A stretch of 21,706 nucleotides of DNA, from the NCBI GenBank assembly GCA_050697155.1, contig JBOGZD010000045.1:1-21706 (forward strand), read 5' to 3'. The stretch's first letter is position 1; each line of letters opens with the position of its first letter. The position numbers were made by a program, and so were the translations under genes. Under the pieces are notes generated by a model. The model was not told where the DNA came from, did no database searches, and worked only from the letters and a program-made list of their open reading frames with translations. Below are positions 14,727-21,243 of this stretch, in pieces. This DNA comes from JBOGZD01 sp050697155 (lineage in GTDB: Bacteria > Actinomycetota > Thermoleophilia > Solirubrobacterales > 70-9).

Positions 14727-14768
14727 GCACCGCTACCGGGATTCGAACCCGGGTTTCCGGACTGAGAA
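14727..14768 (-). repeat. tRNA T-arm-like 42-bp repeat, copy 1
   Basis: The minus strand carries CCGGGTTCGAATCCCGG (a 5-bp T stem with a canonical TTCGAAT loop), followed by TAGCGGTGC and preceded by TTCTCAGTCCGGAAAC. The 42 bp are identical at 19295-19336 and 20227-20268. No 5' half able to pair as an acceptor stem (it would need ACCGCTA) is found upstream, so this is not a complete tRNA. Tyrosine-recombinase attachment sites often look like this. Read as protein on the plus strand it gives the spurious RDSNPG/GIRTRV translations. Confidence 0.85.
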
Positions 14769-14780
14769 CAAAGGCAAACC

Positions 14781-14825
14781 AGCCGCAAGCGTCAGACCGA
14801 ATTACCAGCGCGTCGGCTTGCGGCT
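14781..14825. repeat. 10-bp inverted repeat next to tRNA-like copy 1
   Basis: AGCCGCAAGC (14781-14790) and GCTTGCGGCT (14816-14825) are perfect inverse copies around a 25-bp loop. On the minus strand the hairpin precedes the T-arm-like element by 12 nt. Together they could fold as one structured RNA or mark a recombination site. The other two copies lack it. Confidence 0.5.
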
Positions 14826-14902
14826 ATTGCGGGTAGTCGTGCGCCGGACAAGACTCCGGCTCCTCGTCGGGCCGCGTCAGCTTGATCCGTGGCCACGCGC
14901 AC

Positions 14903-15406
14903 TCACGCAACCTTGGCCACGCGCCAGGGATACCGCTCAGCCGAGTCCGCCACCGCTTCGAGGCCGGGGCCGATTGCCAACTCGAGGTCCTCTCGCTCGA
15001 GCTCGTTGCCGCAGCGCCCGCAGTGAAAGCGATCGTCGATGGAGCCACCACATCCGCGGTGCCGAAAGATGCGCGGCCTGCCGCCCTCGGCCAGATAGTG
15101 CTCGTCGCCCCACAGGGTGAGCAGGAGGAGCACCTTCCAGAGCCCGCGGCCCTTATCGGTGAGGCGGTACTCGTGTCGCTCCGGCCGCTTCTGGTAGGGG
15201 CGACGTTCGAGGATCCCCTCCGCGACCAGCCGCTCCAACCTTTCTGAGAGGACGTGCTTTGACAGCCCGAGGCTCTCCTGGAAGTCCTGGAACCGACGAA
15301 TGCGTTGAAACGCATCGCGCAGGATGAGCAGCGTCCACCGGTCGCCGACCGCCTCCAGGGCCCTGGCGAGCGAGCACACCTGCTGGTCGTAGGTCCTCGG
15401 AAGCAC
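14903..15406 (-). CDS. HxlR family transcriptional regulator with zinc-ribbon-like tail
   Basis: This 167-aa winged-helix regulator has the HxlR block VCSLARALEAVGDRWTLLIL (residues 10-29), including C11 at the position used for thiol sensing in HypR-type members. A recognition helix around LGLSKHVLSERLERL and the wing ERRPYQKRPERHEYRLTDKG follow. Residues ~116-133 hold C119, C129 and C132 in a ribbon-like CG...CGRCG motif, which may bind zinc. The start is taken as GTG 15406 (TTG 15409 is also possible) because the HxlR fold begins there. A continuing upstream frame is non-coding antisense sequence. Two matching GTTCC-N5-GGAAC sites lie at its promoter, so it is probably autoregulated. It is divergent from the MMPL gene, its likely second target. 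Confidence 0.9.
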   Translation of the reverse strand: MLPRTYDQQVCSLARALEAVGDRWTLLILRDAFQRIRRFQDFQESLGLSKHVLSERLERLVAEGILERRPYQKRPERHEYRLTDKGRGLWKVLLLLTLWGDEHYLAEGGRPRIFRHRGCGGSIDDRFHCGRCGNELEREDLELAIGPGLEAVADSAERYPWRVAKVA

Positions 15407-15427
15407 CAACAGCAGGATAGCGACCCG

Positions 15428-15476
15428 GGTTCCGTCACGGAACCGAGATGATAAGGTGCTAGTTCCATCAAGGAAC
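15428..15476. promoter_or_regulatory. Two HxlR operators flanking the hxlR promoter
   Basis: GTTCC-N5-GGAAC occurs at 15429-15443, inside a perfect 17-bp palindrome GGTTCCGTCACGGAACC (15428-15444), and again at 15462-15476. The two are 33 bp apart, about three helical turns. Between them on the minus strand is TATCAT (15453-15448), a -10 box. The distal site covers the -35 region and the proximal one the transcription start, ideal for repression by a dimeric regulator. Confidence 0.8.
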
Positions 15477-15480
15477 CTAG

Positions 15481-15799
15481 TGGGAAAGCCGACCCGGGTC
15501 GAATTCCACCGGGCTCGCTCGCCTCCGGTGGCCGGACCCAAGTCCACCGCGCGAGAGACTGGGCCGATCGGCGTGGACTTCCGGTGTACGGTCATATCCG
15601 GGGGCTCTGGGTCCTCGCCCGTGCGCTGAGGATTCAGGCCGAGGACCGCATCCCGCGTGGCCGTTCGGACCATCCCACTCCCTCGCCGGGTCGACGATCC
15701 CTTCGCGCGGGGGCCCGCCGGGATGGTCGTCGTCGTGATTGGTGCGCCCACAGCCGCGCAAAGGCGGCCGGACCCTAGGCCGGGTCTTAGGGGACGCGA
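15481..15799 (+). other. Non-coding leader region of the MMPL gene with inverted repeats
   Basis: I see no gene in these 319 bp. They contain CCACCGG (15506-15512) with CCGGTGG (15525-15531), and AAGTCCAC (15540-15547) with GTGGACTT (15573-15580), both exact inverse pairs. A CCCTA/TAGGG pair near 15773-15794 overlaps the ribosome site (AGGGGA) before the ATG at 15800. A promoter and structured leader for the exporter gene are likely, but I cannot place the transcription start. Confidence 0.4.
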
Positions 15800-17932
15800 A
15801 TGCTCGAGCGGATCGCAGACCTGACGTGGCGGCGGTCGAAGCTGGTGCTGGCGCTGGTCGGCGTCTTCGTCCTCGTCGCCGGCGCGCTGGGGCGAAACAT
15901 CGAGGACCACCTCAAGGCCGCCGGATTCACCGACAGCGCCTCGGAGAGCGAGCGGGCAACGGCGCTGTTGCGCGACGAGGTCGGCTACGACGCGGACCCG
16001 GGTATCGTGGTCCTCGTCCGGGGCCCCGACGGCGGCAGGCTCGACACCCAGAGCCCGGCCGTGCGGCAGGAGGTCGATCGGATCGCCGCCGCGGTCGCCG
16101 ACGCCAGGCACGTCGGCCACGTCGTCAACCCGCTCGACGATCGCCGCGAGGGCCGATCGCTGACGGCGCGCGACGGCCGCTCGCTGGTGATCACGGGCCA
16201 TCTCTCCACCGAGGACGCCGAGGATGAGGGCGGCGAGGCCGCCGACGACGTCAAGCGCGGGATCGGCTCGAGCCCGCTCGACGTCGGGGTAGGCGGCTTT
16301 GCGACCAGCTTCAACGAGGTCAACGACCAGACTCGCAGCGACCTGACCAAGGCCGAGCTGATCGCCTTCCCGCTGCTCGCGATCCTCCTGCTGCTCGTCT
16401 TCCGCGGCGTGGTCGCCGCCTCGATCCCGCTCCTGATCGGGGTGATCTCGATCGTCGGCACGTTCCTCGTCCTGAGGGTGATGGCGACCTTCGTCGACAC
16501 CTCGCTGTTCGCCCAGAACATCGCCACCGGGCTCAGCCTCGGGCTCGCGGTCGACTACGCGCTGCTCCTCGTCTCGCGCTACCGGGAGGAGCTCGACCGC
16601 CACGGCGCGACCCGCGAAGCGCATCGGCGGACTGTGGCCACAGCGGGTCGGACCGTGCTGTTCTCCGGGTTCACGGTCGCGGCGGCGCTGGCAGGCCTCG
16701 TCCTGTTCCCGCAGCGCTTCCTCTACTCGCTCGCGGTCGCCGGCGCGGCCGTCGGGGTGCTCTCGGCGCTGATCGCGGTCCTCGTCGTGCCCTCGATGCT
16801 GGCGCTGCTCGGGACGCGCATCAACGCGCTCGCCATTCGCCGCGGGCCCGCGGTCTCGGACGAGTCCGGGGGGTGGTACCGCCTCGCCCGCGGGGTGATG
16901 CGGCGCCCGGTCGCGGTCGCGGCGGCGAGCTCGGCCCTGCTGCTCGCGGCCGCCGCCCCGCTGCTCTCGACCGTCCTCACCGGGCCCAGCGCCGAGGCCG
17001 TGCCCCCGGGCCAGCCCGCGTACGAGGTCAACGAATACGTCGAGGCCCACTACTCGCGGGCGGTCACGGAGGCGATCACGGTGACGGTCAGCGGCGATGT
17101 CAGCGACAAGCAGCTCGCCCGACTCAATCGCCGCATCGGCTCGATCGACGGCGTCGCCGAAGCGTCGCCGTTCGTGCGCGCCTCGAAGCGAACCGCCTAC
17201 GCGAACTTCGGCCACGCCTCGCCGGCGCTCTCGGACGCGACCCAGGACGCCGTCGACGAGATCCGCGCCCAGGGCGCCCCCGGTGGCGCCGAGCTGCTGG
17301 CCTCGGGCAACACCGCCCGGTTTATCGACCAGAAGCAGAGCATCGCCGAGCATCTGCCGCCGGTGGTCGCGATCATCGCCGGCGCGACCCTGCTGCTCCT
17401 GTTCATGCTCACCGGCTCGATCCTGCTGCCGATCAAGACCCTGGTGATGAACGGGATCACGCTGGCGGCGACGCTCGGGATCCTCGTCCTGGCCTTCCAG
17501 GAGGGCTGGTTGAAGGGCCCGCTCGACTACATCGGACCGGCCGCGATCGAGACCACTACCCTCGTCTTCCTGTTCGCGGTCACCTTCGGACTCGCGACCG
17601 ACTACGCGGTCCTGGTCATGGCCAGGATCAAGGAGCAACACGACTTTGGAGCCGCCAACGAGGAGGCGGTGGCGACTGGGATCGGGCGCACCGGACGGGT
17701 GATCAGCGCCGCGGCGCTGTGCATCGCCGCGGTCTTCCTGGCTTTCGCCGTCAGCCCCGTCTTCTTCATGAAGCAGGTCGCGATCGGCCAGGCGCTCGGG
17801 GTGGTGATCGACGCGACCATCGTCCGCGCCCTGCTCGTGCCGGCACTGATGCGGCTCTTCGGCGAGTGGAACTGGTGGGCGCCGGCGCCGCTGAAGCGGA
17901 TCCAGCGACGTTACGGTTTCCAGCACGTCTAG
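15800..17932 (+). CDS. MMPL/RND family exporter
   Basis: This 710-aa transporter of the MMPL type has the usual two-fold layout. There is one helix near residues 15-33 and an extracytoplasmic loop to ~190, then five to six helices (LIAFPLLAILLLLVFRGVVA onward). A second loop (~395-525) and the final helix bundle follow. The proton-relay Asp-Tyr pairs are present in both halves: GLAVDYALLLVSRYREE and GLATDYAVLVMARIKE. Such proteins export lipids or hydrophobic compounds by proton motive force. The ATG at 15800 follows AGGGGA by five bases. The HxlR regulator and its two operators lie about 320 bp upstream on the opposite strand, so HxlR control is likely. The substrate cannot be told. A hairpin follows the stop. 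Confidence 0.95.
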   Translation: MLERIADLTWRRSKLVLALVGVFVLVAGALGRNIEDHLKAAGFTDSASESERATALLRDEVGYDADPGIVVLVRGPDGGRLDTQSPAVRQEVDRIAAAVADARHVGHVVNPLDDRREGRSLTARDGRSLVITGHLSTEDAEDEGGEAADDVKRGIGSSPLDVGVGGFATSFNEVNDQTRSDLTKAELIAFPLLAILLLLVFRGVVAASIPLLIGVISIVGTFLVLRVMATFVDTSLFAQNIATGLSLGLAVDYALLLVSRYREELDRHGATREAHRRTVATAGRTVLFSGFTVAAALAGLVLFPQRFLYSLAVAGAAVGVLSALIAVLVVPSMLALLGTRINALAIRRGPAVSDESGGWYRLARGVMRRPVAVAAASSALLLAAAAPLLSTVLTGPSAEAVPPGQPAYEVNEYVEAHYSRAVTEAITVTVSGDVSDKQLARLNRRIGSIDGVAEASPFVRASKRTAYANFGHASPALSDATQDAVDEIRAQGAPGGAELLASGNTARFIDQKQSIAEHLPPVVAIIAGATLLLLFMLTGSILLPIKTLVMNGITLAATLGILVLAFQEGWLKGPLDYIGPAAIETTTLVFLFAVTFGLATDYAVLVMARIKEQHDFGAANEEAVATGIGRTGRVISAAALCIAAVFLAFAVSPVFFMKQVAIGQALGVVIDATIVRALLVPALMRLFGEWNWWAPAPLKRIQRRYGFQHV

Positions 17933-17962
17933 GAGGCTCCTCGGAAGGCAGAGCCCTCCTTT
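17931..17962 (+). terminator. Hairpin with short T run after the MMPL gene
   Basis: AGGAGGCTC (17931-17939) can pair with GAGCCCTCCT (17951-17960) through one bulged base, and TTT follows at 17960-17962. The stem starts inside the MMPL stop codon and ends eight bases before the GTG of the dipeptidase gene. It could therefore end the exporter transcript or attenuate read-through. Confidence 0.55.
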
Positions 17963-17968
17963 GCCTCG

Positions 17969-19186
17969 GTGATCGCCGACCTTCACGCCCATCTGCCGAT
18001 GCATCTGCCGGCGAGCGCGCCGCCGGGGCTGCGACCGCTTCCCGGCTACCTCCGCGATCGCTGGCGCGGGACCGCGCTTACCCTCCTCGGGCGGCTCGGC
18101 AACTTCGACCCGGCGTCCAGGCGCCCGCGAGTCTCGGTGCCGCTGCTGCGCGAGGGCGGGGTTGGGCTCGCCTTCTCGGTCCTCTACTCCCCCTTCGACG
18201 AGATGATCTTCTCCCCGCGCTGGCACCTGCGCGAGCTGCGGCGGCGCGAGCGCCCGTACCACTGGGCGCCGGCGAGCCCCCGCGCCTTCGCGCGGCTGCT
18301 GCGACAGCTCGAGTCGGTCGAGCGCCACGTCGCGAGCAATCACGCCTCCCAGGCCGCGTTCGTGCACAGCCTCGGGGAGCTCGACCAGGTCGAGTCGTCG
18401 GCGAGGACGGCGCTCGTCCACTGCGTCGAGGGCGCCTTTCACCTCGGCGAGGAGCCGGCGGCGATCGACGCCGCGGTCACCGAGCTCGCCCGCCGCGGCG
18501 TCGCCTACATCACGATCGGCCACCTCTACTTCAAGGGGGTCGCGAGCGTGGTCCCGAACGCGGCGAGCTGGCTTCGGCTCACGCCGGAGCGCTGGGAGGA
18601 GATCTGGCCCCAGCCCGGGGTCGGCCTCACCGAGCGCGCCGAGGCGGCCGTGCGGGCGATGGTGCGCGAGGGCGTCGTCGTCGACCTCGCCCACCTCAGC
18701 CCGCAGGCGTTCTCCGACGCCCTCACACTGCTCGACGAACTCGACCCCGATGGCTGGCTGCCGGTGATCGCATCCCACACCGCCTTCCGCTTCGGCGACC
18801 TCGCCTACAACCTCGACCAAGCCGCAGTCGAGCGGATCGTCGCCCGCAGGGGGATCGTCGGCCTGATCCTCTCCGGCCACCACCTCGCTGAGGGAGTCAA
18901 CGGTCGCACGCCGCAGACGCTCCGGGAGTCGATCGACCTCCTCTGCCGCCACGTCGACCGCATCGCCGAGCTGGCCGGGTCGCTGCGACACGTCGCGATC
19001 GGCACCGACCTGGGCGGGTTCATCGAGCCTGTCGCGGGGCTCCCGACATCGTCGGAGCTCGGCGCGCTCGAGGCCGAGCTCCGTCGTCGTTACGGCGATA
19101 CGGACGGCGGGCTCGTCGCCTCGGGGAACGCCCAACGGCTCCTGCGCTCGGTGTTGCGGCTCAGGCAGCTCGCCCGGCCGGCATGA
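17969..19186 (+). CDS. Peptidase M19 (membrane dipeptidase)-like metallohydrolase
   Basis: This 405-aa amidohydrolase-fold protein resembles renal-dipeptidase-type enzymes. Candidate metal ligands and motifs are H6 and H8 (DLHAH), E154 (HCVEGAFHL), H185 (TIGHLYFKG), H242 (DLAHLS), H270 (IASHTAF) and D347 (IGTDLGGF). The first motif is His-x-His rather than the His-x-Asp of the best-known M19 enzymes, so the substrate may not be a dipeptide. No signal peptide is present, indicating a cytosolic enzyme. The GTG at 17969 is required to keep the first motif. No ribosome site is obvious, as a hairpin fills the 36-bp gap after the exporter gene. A functional link with the exporter is possible but unproven. 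Confidence 0.85.
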   Translation: MIADLHAHLPMHLPASAPPGLRPLPGYLRDRWRGTALTLLGRLGNFDPASRRPRVSVPLLREGGVGLAFSVLYSPFDEMIFSPRWHLRELRRRERPYHWAPASPRAFARLLRQLESVERHVASNHASQAAFVHSLGELDQVESSARTALVHCVEGAFHLGEEPAAIDAAVTELARRGVAYITIGHLYFKGVASVVPNAASWLRLTPERWEEIWPQPGVGLTERAEAAVRAMVREGVVVDLAHLSPQAFSDALTLLDELDPDGWLPVIASHTAFRFGDLAYNLDQAAVERIVARRGIVGLILSGHHLAEGVNGRTPQTLRESIDLLCRHVDRIAELAGSLRHVAIGTDLGGFIEPVAGLPTSSELGALEAELRRRYGDTDGGLVASGNAQRLLRSVLRLRQLARPA

Positions 19187-19264
19187 ATGCGGGCTGTTGC
19201 CCCAGGCGTTGCCCCGCGGTTGCTCTGCGACGGCTCGCGCTACGTCCGAACATGAGAAAACCGG

Positions 19265-19287
19265 AAAACCCCGCCTGTGCGGGGCTT
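19265..19287. terminator. Bidirectional rho-independent-type terminator
   Basis: CCCCGC (19269-19274) and GCGGGG (19279-19284) pair around CTGT. On the plus strand CTTT follows, ending the dipeptidase transcript. On the minus strand TTTT follows (19268-19265), ending any transcript that passes through tRNA-like copy 2, whose 3' end is 10 nt away. Confidence 0.75.
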
Positions 19288-19294
19288 TCGTGAA

Positions 19295-19336
19295 GCACCG
19301 CTACCGGGATTCGAACCCGGGTTTCCGGACTGAGAA
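19295..19336 (-). repeat. tRNA T-arm-like 42-bp repeat, copy 2
   Basis: It is identical to the copies at 14727 and 20227. With copy 3 the match extends slightly at both ends (GAA before the core; T, one variable base, then CCATC after it). It opens the first unit of the tandem ORF A/ORF B array and is followed on its minus-strand 3' side by a hairpin with a T-tract. Confidence 0.85.
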
Positions 19337-19421
19337 TCCCATCACCGAGGTCGAGTTGGGTCGAGTTGTGTGTGGCAGGACCAGGCTCGGTGCGGTTTGA
19401 TCGGGTTTGCTCGGTGGACTT

Positions 19422-19442
19422 GGGGACACGGCTCGGGACACG
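19422..19442 (+). repeat. Tandem GGGGACACG / GGGACACG motif, copy 1
   Basis: GGGGACACG (19422-19430) is followed by GGGACACG (19435-19442), with starts 13 bp apart. The pair lies 86 bp after T-arm repeat copy 2 and recurs at 20355 and 21091 with the same spacing. The preceding sequence GATCGGGTTTGCT is also shared with the 21091 copy. Similar tandem motifs (read as LGTRLGTR) occur at the 3' ends of tyrosine-recombinase genes, so this may be an element boundary. Confidence 0.7.
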
Positions 19443-19499
19443 AAGTTGCGACCAGCGATGGTCAATCGCCGCCGGCTTGTTGGGCAGGATGGGCGCACC

Positions 19500-19859
19500 G
19501 TGGAACCGCCCGAACCCGTCACGAGGCTCGACGCGCTGCTCGAAATTGCGCGCATCGCCCACGAGGCGATCTTCGACCTTCACCGAAAGCTGACTTCGAT
19601 CGGCCGCGCGACGCCGGAGTCTCGCGCGCTCCTCGCGGAATCCGCCCAGCTGGCGGTTCGCCAGATTCCCAAGCTCACATCAAACGCGCGCGCCCTGACC
19701 GCCCGATGGCGGGATGAGAGCGTCTTGAACCTCGCGGCCGCCGAGCGCACGCTGGGTGAGCTGACAGCGGAGCTTGAGCGCATCGAGCCTGACCTTGAAA
19801 GCGCGCTCAACCGTCAGCGCCAGGTCGCTGCCGGGCTGCGCTCGATGCTCGAGCCTTGA
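19500..19859 (+). CDS. Unknown helical protein, ORF A of tandem module, copy 1
   Basis: This 119-aa, almost entirely alpha-helical protein matches no family I know. It is about half identical, by eye, to the protein at 20437. Shared blocks are IAHEAIFD near residues 20-27, LTS, an Arg-Trp pair (~70), AELERIEP (~92-99) and a terminal RQR...SML. Charged heptad-like spacing suggests a helical bundle or coiled coil. The GTG at 19500 is chosen because it aligns with the ATG of copy 2 and because GGGCAGGATGG precedes both starts; longer in-frame starts at 19458 and 19407 are unsupported by the paralogue. It converges on ORF B with four bases between the stops. No signal peptide or catalytic motif is visible. 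Confidence 0.7.
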   Translation: MEPPEPVTRLDALLEIARIAHEAIFDLHRKLTSIGRATPESRALLAESAQLAVRQIPKLTSNARALTARWRDESVLNLAAAERTLGELTAELERIEPDLESALNRQRQVAAGLRSMLEP

Positions 19860-19863
19860 GCGC

Positions 19864-20088
19864 CTACGCGGAGGGCACCCGATCCGCCGCTGCGGCCTCG
19901 TAGCGCTCGGCGAGGGTCAACGCGGCCTTTCGATACTGCTCCACCTCGGTGTCGGCAGCCTCTGCGCGCAACTGCCGCGCGCGCGCTCGGAGCTCTTCGG
20001 GCGTTTGGTCAGTCCGCTTCAGGCGCTCCTCCATGAGCTCGATCGCCCAGCGGTGCTCCCCGGGAACGTTCGGCCATGCGCGCGACAT
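19864..20088 (-). CDS. Unknown small helical protein, ORF B of tandem module, copy 1
   Basis: This 74-aa protein is not assignable to a known family. It shares about two-thirds of its residues with the protein at 20802-21029, notably VPGEHRWAIELMEERLKRT, QTP, ALTLAERYEAAA and the Ala/Arg-rich middle. Two long amphipathic helices are likely. The ATG at 20088 matches the paralogue; similarity continues a few codons upstream (TLCNEM versus TLCHTM), so the ATG at 20145 cannot be excluded. It faces ORF A tail to tail. The conservation of both members, their order and orientation in both copies argues that the pair is real and works together. Confidence 0.65.
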   Translation of the reverse strand: MSRAWPNVPGEHRWAIELMEERLKRTDQTPEELRARARQLRAEAADTEVEQYRKAALTLAERYEAAAADRVPSA

Positions 20089-20226
20089 CTCGTTGCACAG
20101 CGTAACGCCCACAATCGGCTGGAAACACGGCTGCCAGTGAGTCAACTTGGGCGAGGAGCTGCACCACGTCAGATTCCCGGAGCGGCTTCGACGACGCCGA
20201 ACCGCGCCGTAGAGCGCGATCGAGAA

Positions 20227-20268
20227 GCACCGCTACCGGGATTCGAACCCGGGTTTCCGGACTGAGAA
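20227..20268 (-). repeat. tRNA T-arm-like 42-bp repeat, copy 3
   Basis: It is identical to the other two copies in the 42-bp core and lies 932 bp after copy 2 in the same orientation. It marks the junction of the two ORF A/B units. A small hairpin (CGCGC/GCGCG, 20203-20218) stands on its minus-strand 3' side. Confidence 0.85.
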
Positions 20269-20354
20269 TTCCATCGGGGAGCGCGAGTCCGGTCGGAGTC
20301 GTGCCCGAGCGCGCCGGGTTCGACAGAGCTGGCTCGGGTTCCATCGATGGAGTT

Positions 20355-20375
20355 GGGGACACGGTTCGGGACACG
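20355..20375 (+). repeat. Tandem GGGGACACG / GGGACACG motif, copy 2
   Basis: GGGGACACG (20355-20363) and GGGACACG (20368-20375) keep the 13-bp spacing and lie 87 bp after T-arm repeat copy 3. This repeats the layout of the first unit. Confidence 0.7.
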
Positions 20376-20436
20376 ATCCTCGTCCTCGCCCTCGGCCCCG
20401 CCCTCAATGCGCCGCCCGGTGGGGCAGGATGGCGGG

Positions 20437-20799
20437 ATGCCCGACCGCCCAGCCCCGCTTGGAAGGCTCGACTCCCTCCTCAGCGCCTCGGCGATTGCCC
20501 ATGAGGCGATCTTCGACATGCGCCACGAGCTGACCTCGACCGGTCGCTGCGGCGCAGAGCCGGACGAACTCTTGAGGGAGTCGGCGATGATCGCCGCGAC
20601 TCGGCTGCCCGACGCGACAGCGCGAGCGCGTTCTCTGGCAAGGCGGTGGGGGGAGCAGACGGTGCTCGACCCCGACGCCGCAGCCGCCACCGTGCACGAG
20701 CTGGCCGCCGAGCTGGAACGAATCGAGCCGGAGATCCGGAGGCTCATCGACCGGCAGCGAAGGATCGCCGCGCGGCTGCACTCGATGCTCGGTGAGTAG
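20437..20799 (+). CDS. Unknown helical protein, ORF A of tandem module, copy 2
   Basis: This 120-aa paralogue of the protein at 19500 has the same helical layout and the blocks IAHEAIFD, AELERIEP and RQR...SML. The ATG at 20437 is preceded by GGGCAGGATGG, found at the corresponding position in copy 1. Differences are spread along the whole gene, while length, start context and the tail-to-tail ORF B are kept. The duplication is therefore old enough to have diverged yet still looks like selected coding sequence. It is not recognised as any described family; small helical partner proteins of mobile elements would be one possibility. Confidence 0.72.
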   Translation: MPDRPAPLGRLDSLLSASAIAHEAIFDMRHELTSTGRCGAEPDELLRESAMIAATRLPDATARARSLARRWGEQTVLDPDAAAATVHELAAELERIEPEIRRLIDRQRRIAARLHSMLGE

Positions 20800-20801
20800 G
20801 G

Positions 20802-21029
20802 CTACCTCGATGCAGGGCGAGCCGCGGCAGCTTCTTCGTAGCGATCGGCCAAAGCCAAGGCCGCGTCGCGGTAGCCGTCGATGTCGGTGTCGGCGGCCTG
20901 CGCGCGGAGCTCGCTGGCGCGGGCCAAGAGTGCCGCCGGCGTCTGTGTGGTCCGCTCCAACCGTTCCTCCATGAGATCGATCGCCCAGCGGTGCTCTCCG
21001 GGCACATCTGGCCATGGCCGTGCGGACAT
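20802..21029 (-). CDS. Unknown small helical protein, ORF B of tandem module, copy 2
   Basis: This 75-aa paralogue of the protein at 19864-20088 keeps VPGEHRWAIDLMEERLERT, QTP and ALALADRYEEAAA. Only two bases separate its stop from that of ORF A copy 2. The ATG at 21029 is the aligned start; the open frame goes on to 21128 through the GGGGACAC motif, which is unlikely to be coding. It has no membrane segment, signal peptide or known motif. Confidence 0.68.
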   Translation of the reverse strand: MSARPWPDVPGEHRWAIDLMEERLERTTQTPAALLARASELRAQAADTDIDGYRDAALALADRYEEAAAARPASR

Positions 21030-21090
21030 CGTGTGACAAAGCGTACCGGCCACCTGCGGCGGAGTTCGATCGGGTTCGCTGGACAGACTT

Positions 21091-21111
21091 GGGGACACGC
21101 CGGGGGACACG
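21091..21111 (+). repeat. Tandem GGGGACACG / GGGACACG motif, copy 3
   Basis: GGGGACACG (21091-21099) and GGGACACG (21104-21111) again start 13 bp apart. The preceding GATCGGGTTCGCT matches copy 1 in all but one base. There is no T-arm-like repeat in front of this copy, so it may be the outer boundary of the array. Confidence 0.65.
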
Positions 21112-21135
21112 GCACTGGCCCCTCGCACCCTACAG

Positions 21136-21179
21136 AGTCCACATAGTCCTAGAATGGGCTAGACTAAACAAAGTCCACA
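21136..21179 (+). promoter_or_regulatory. Repeat-rich promoter region of the HTH gene
   Basis: Direct repeats AGTCCACA occur at 21136-21143 and 21172-21179. Between them is a near-palindrome, TAGTCCTAG (21144-21152) and CTAGACTA (21159-21166), with one extra base in the first arm. The region is AT-richer than its surroundings and lies 65-110 bp before the HTH gene. It is a candidate operator or Xis-type binding site. Confidence 0.4.
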
Positions 21180-21243
21180 GCACCAGGCTAATCGACGCGA
21201 CAGTCAGCATGAGCTGACGACCCGACCAAGGAGCAGCAGCCAG

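Noticed and set aside
14727..14830. A complete tRNA gene on the minus strand
   Set aside because: The T arm is perfect, but no acceptor 5' strand, D arm or anticodon arm can be fitted; the sequences upstream of the three copies are unrelated.
14501..14836. Open frames giving GIRTRVSGLR or YRDSNPGF peptides across the 42-bp repeats
   Set aside because: These are translations of a tRNA T-arm-like sequence, a known source of spurious proteins, not real genes.
14903..19135. A stop-free 4.2-kb minus-strand frame (1410 codons) antisense to the exporter and dipeptidase genes
   Set aside because: Only its last 167 codons (the HxlR regulator) look like protein. The rest is Asp/Arg/Gly-rich antisense of well-conserved genes, a known result of high-GC codon bias.
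19774..20265. A 163-codon plus-strand frame over ORF B copy 1
   Set aside because: It is antisense to the conserved ORF B, has no equivalent over copy 2 and runs into the T-arm repeat.
19295..21111. A CRISPR array or integron attC array
   Set aside because: There are only two or three copies with ~900-bp spacing, no cas or integron integrase genes, and no attC-type imperfect palindromes flanking single genes.
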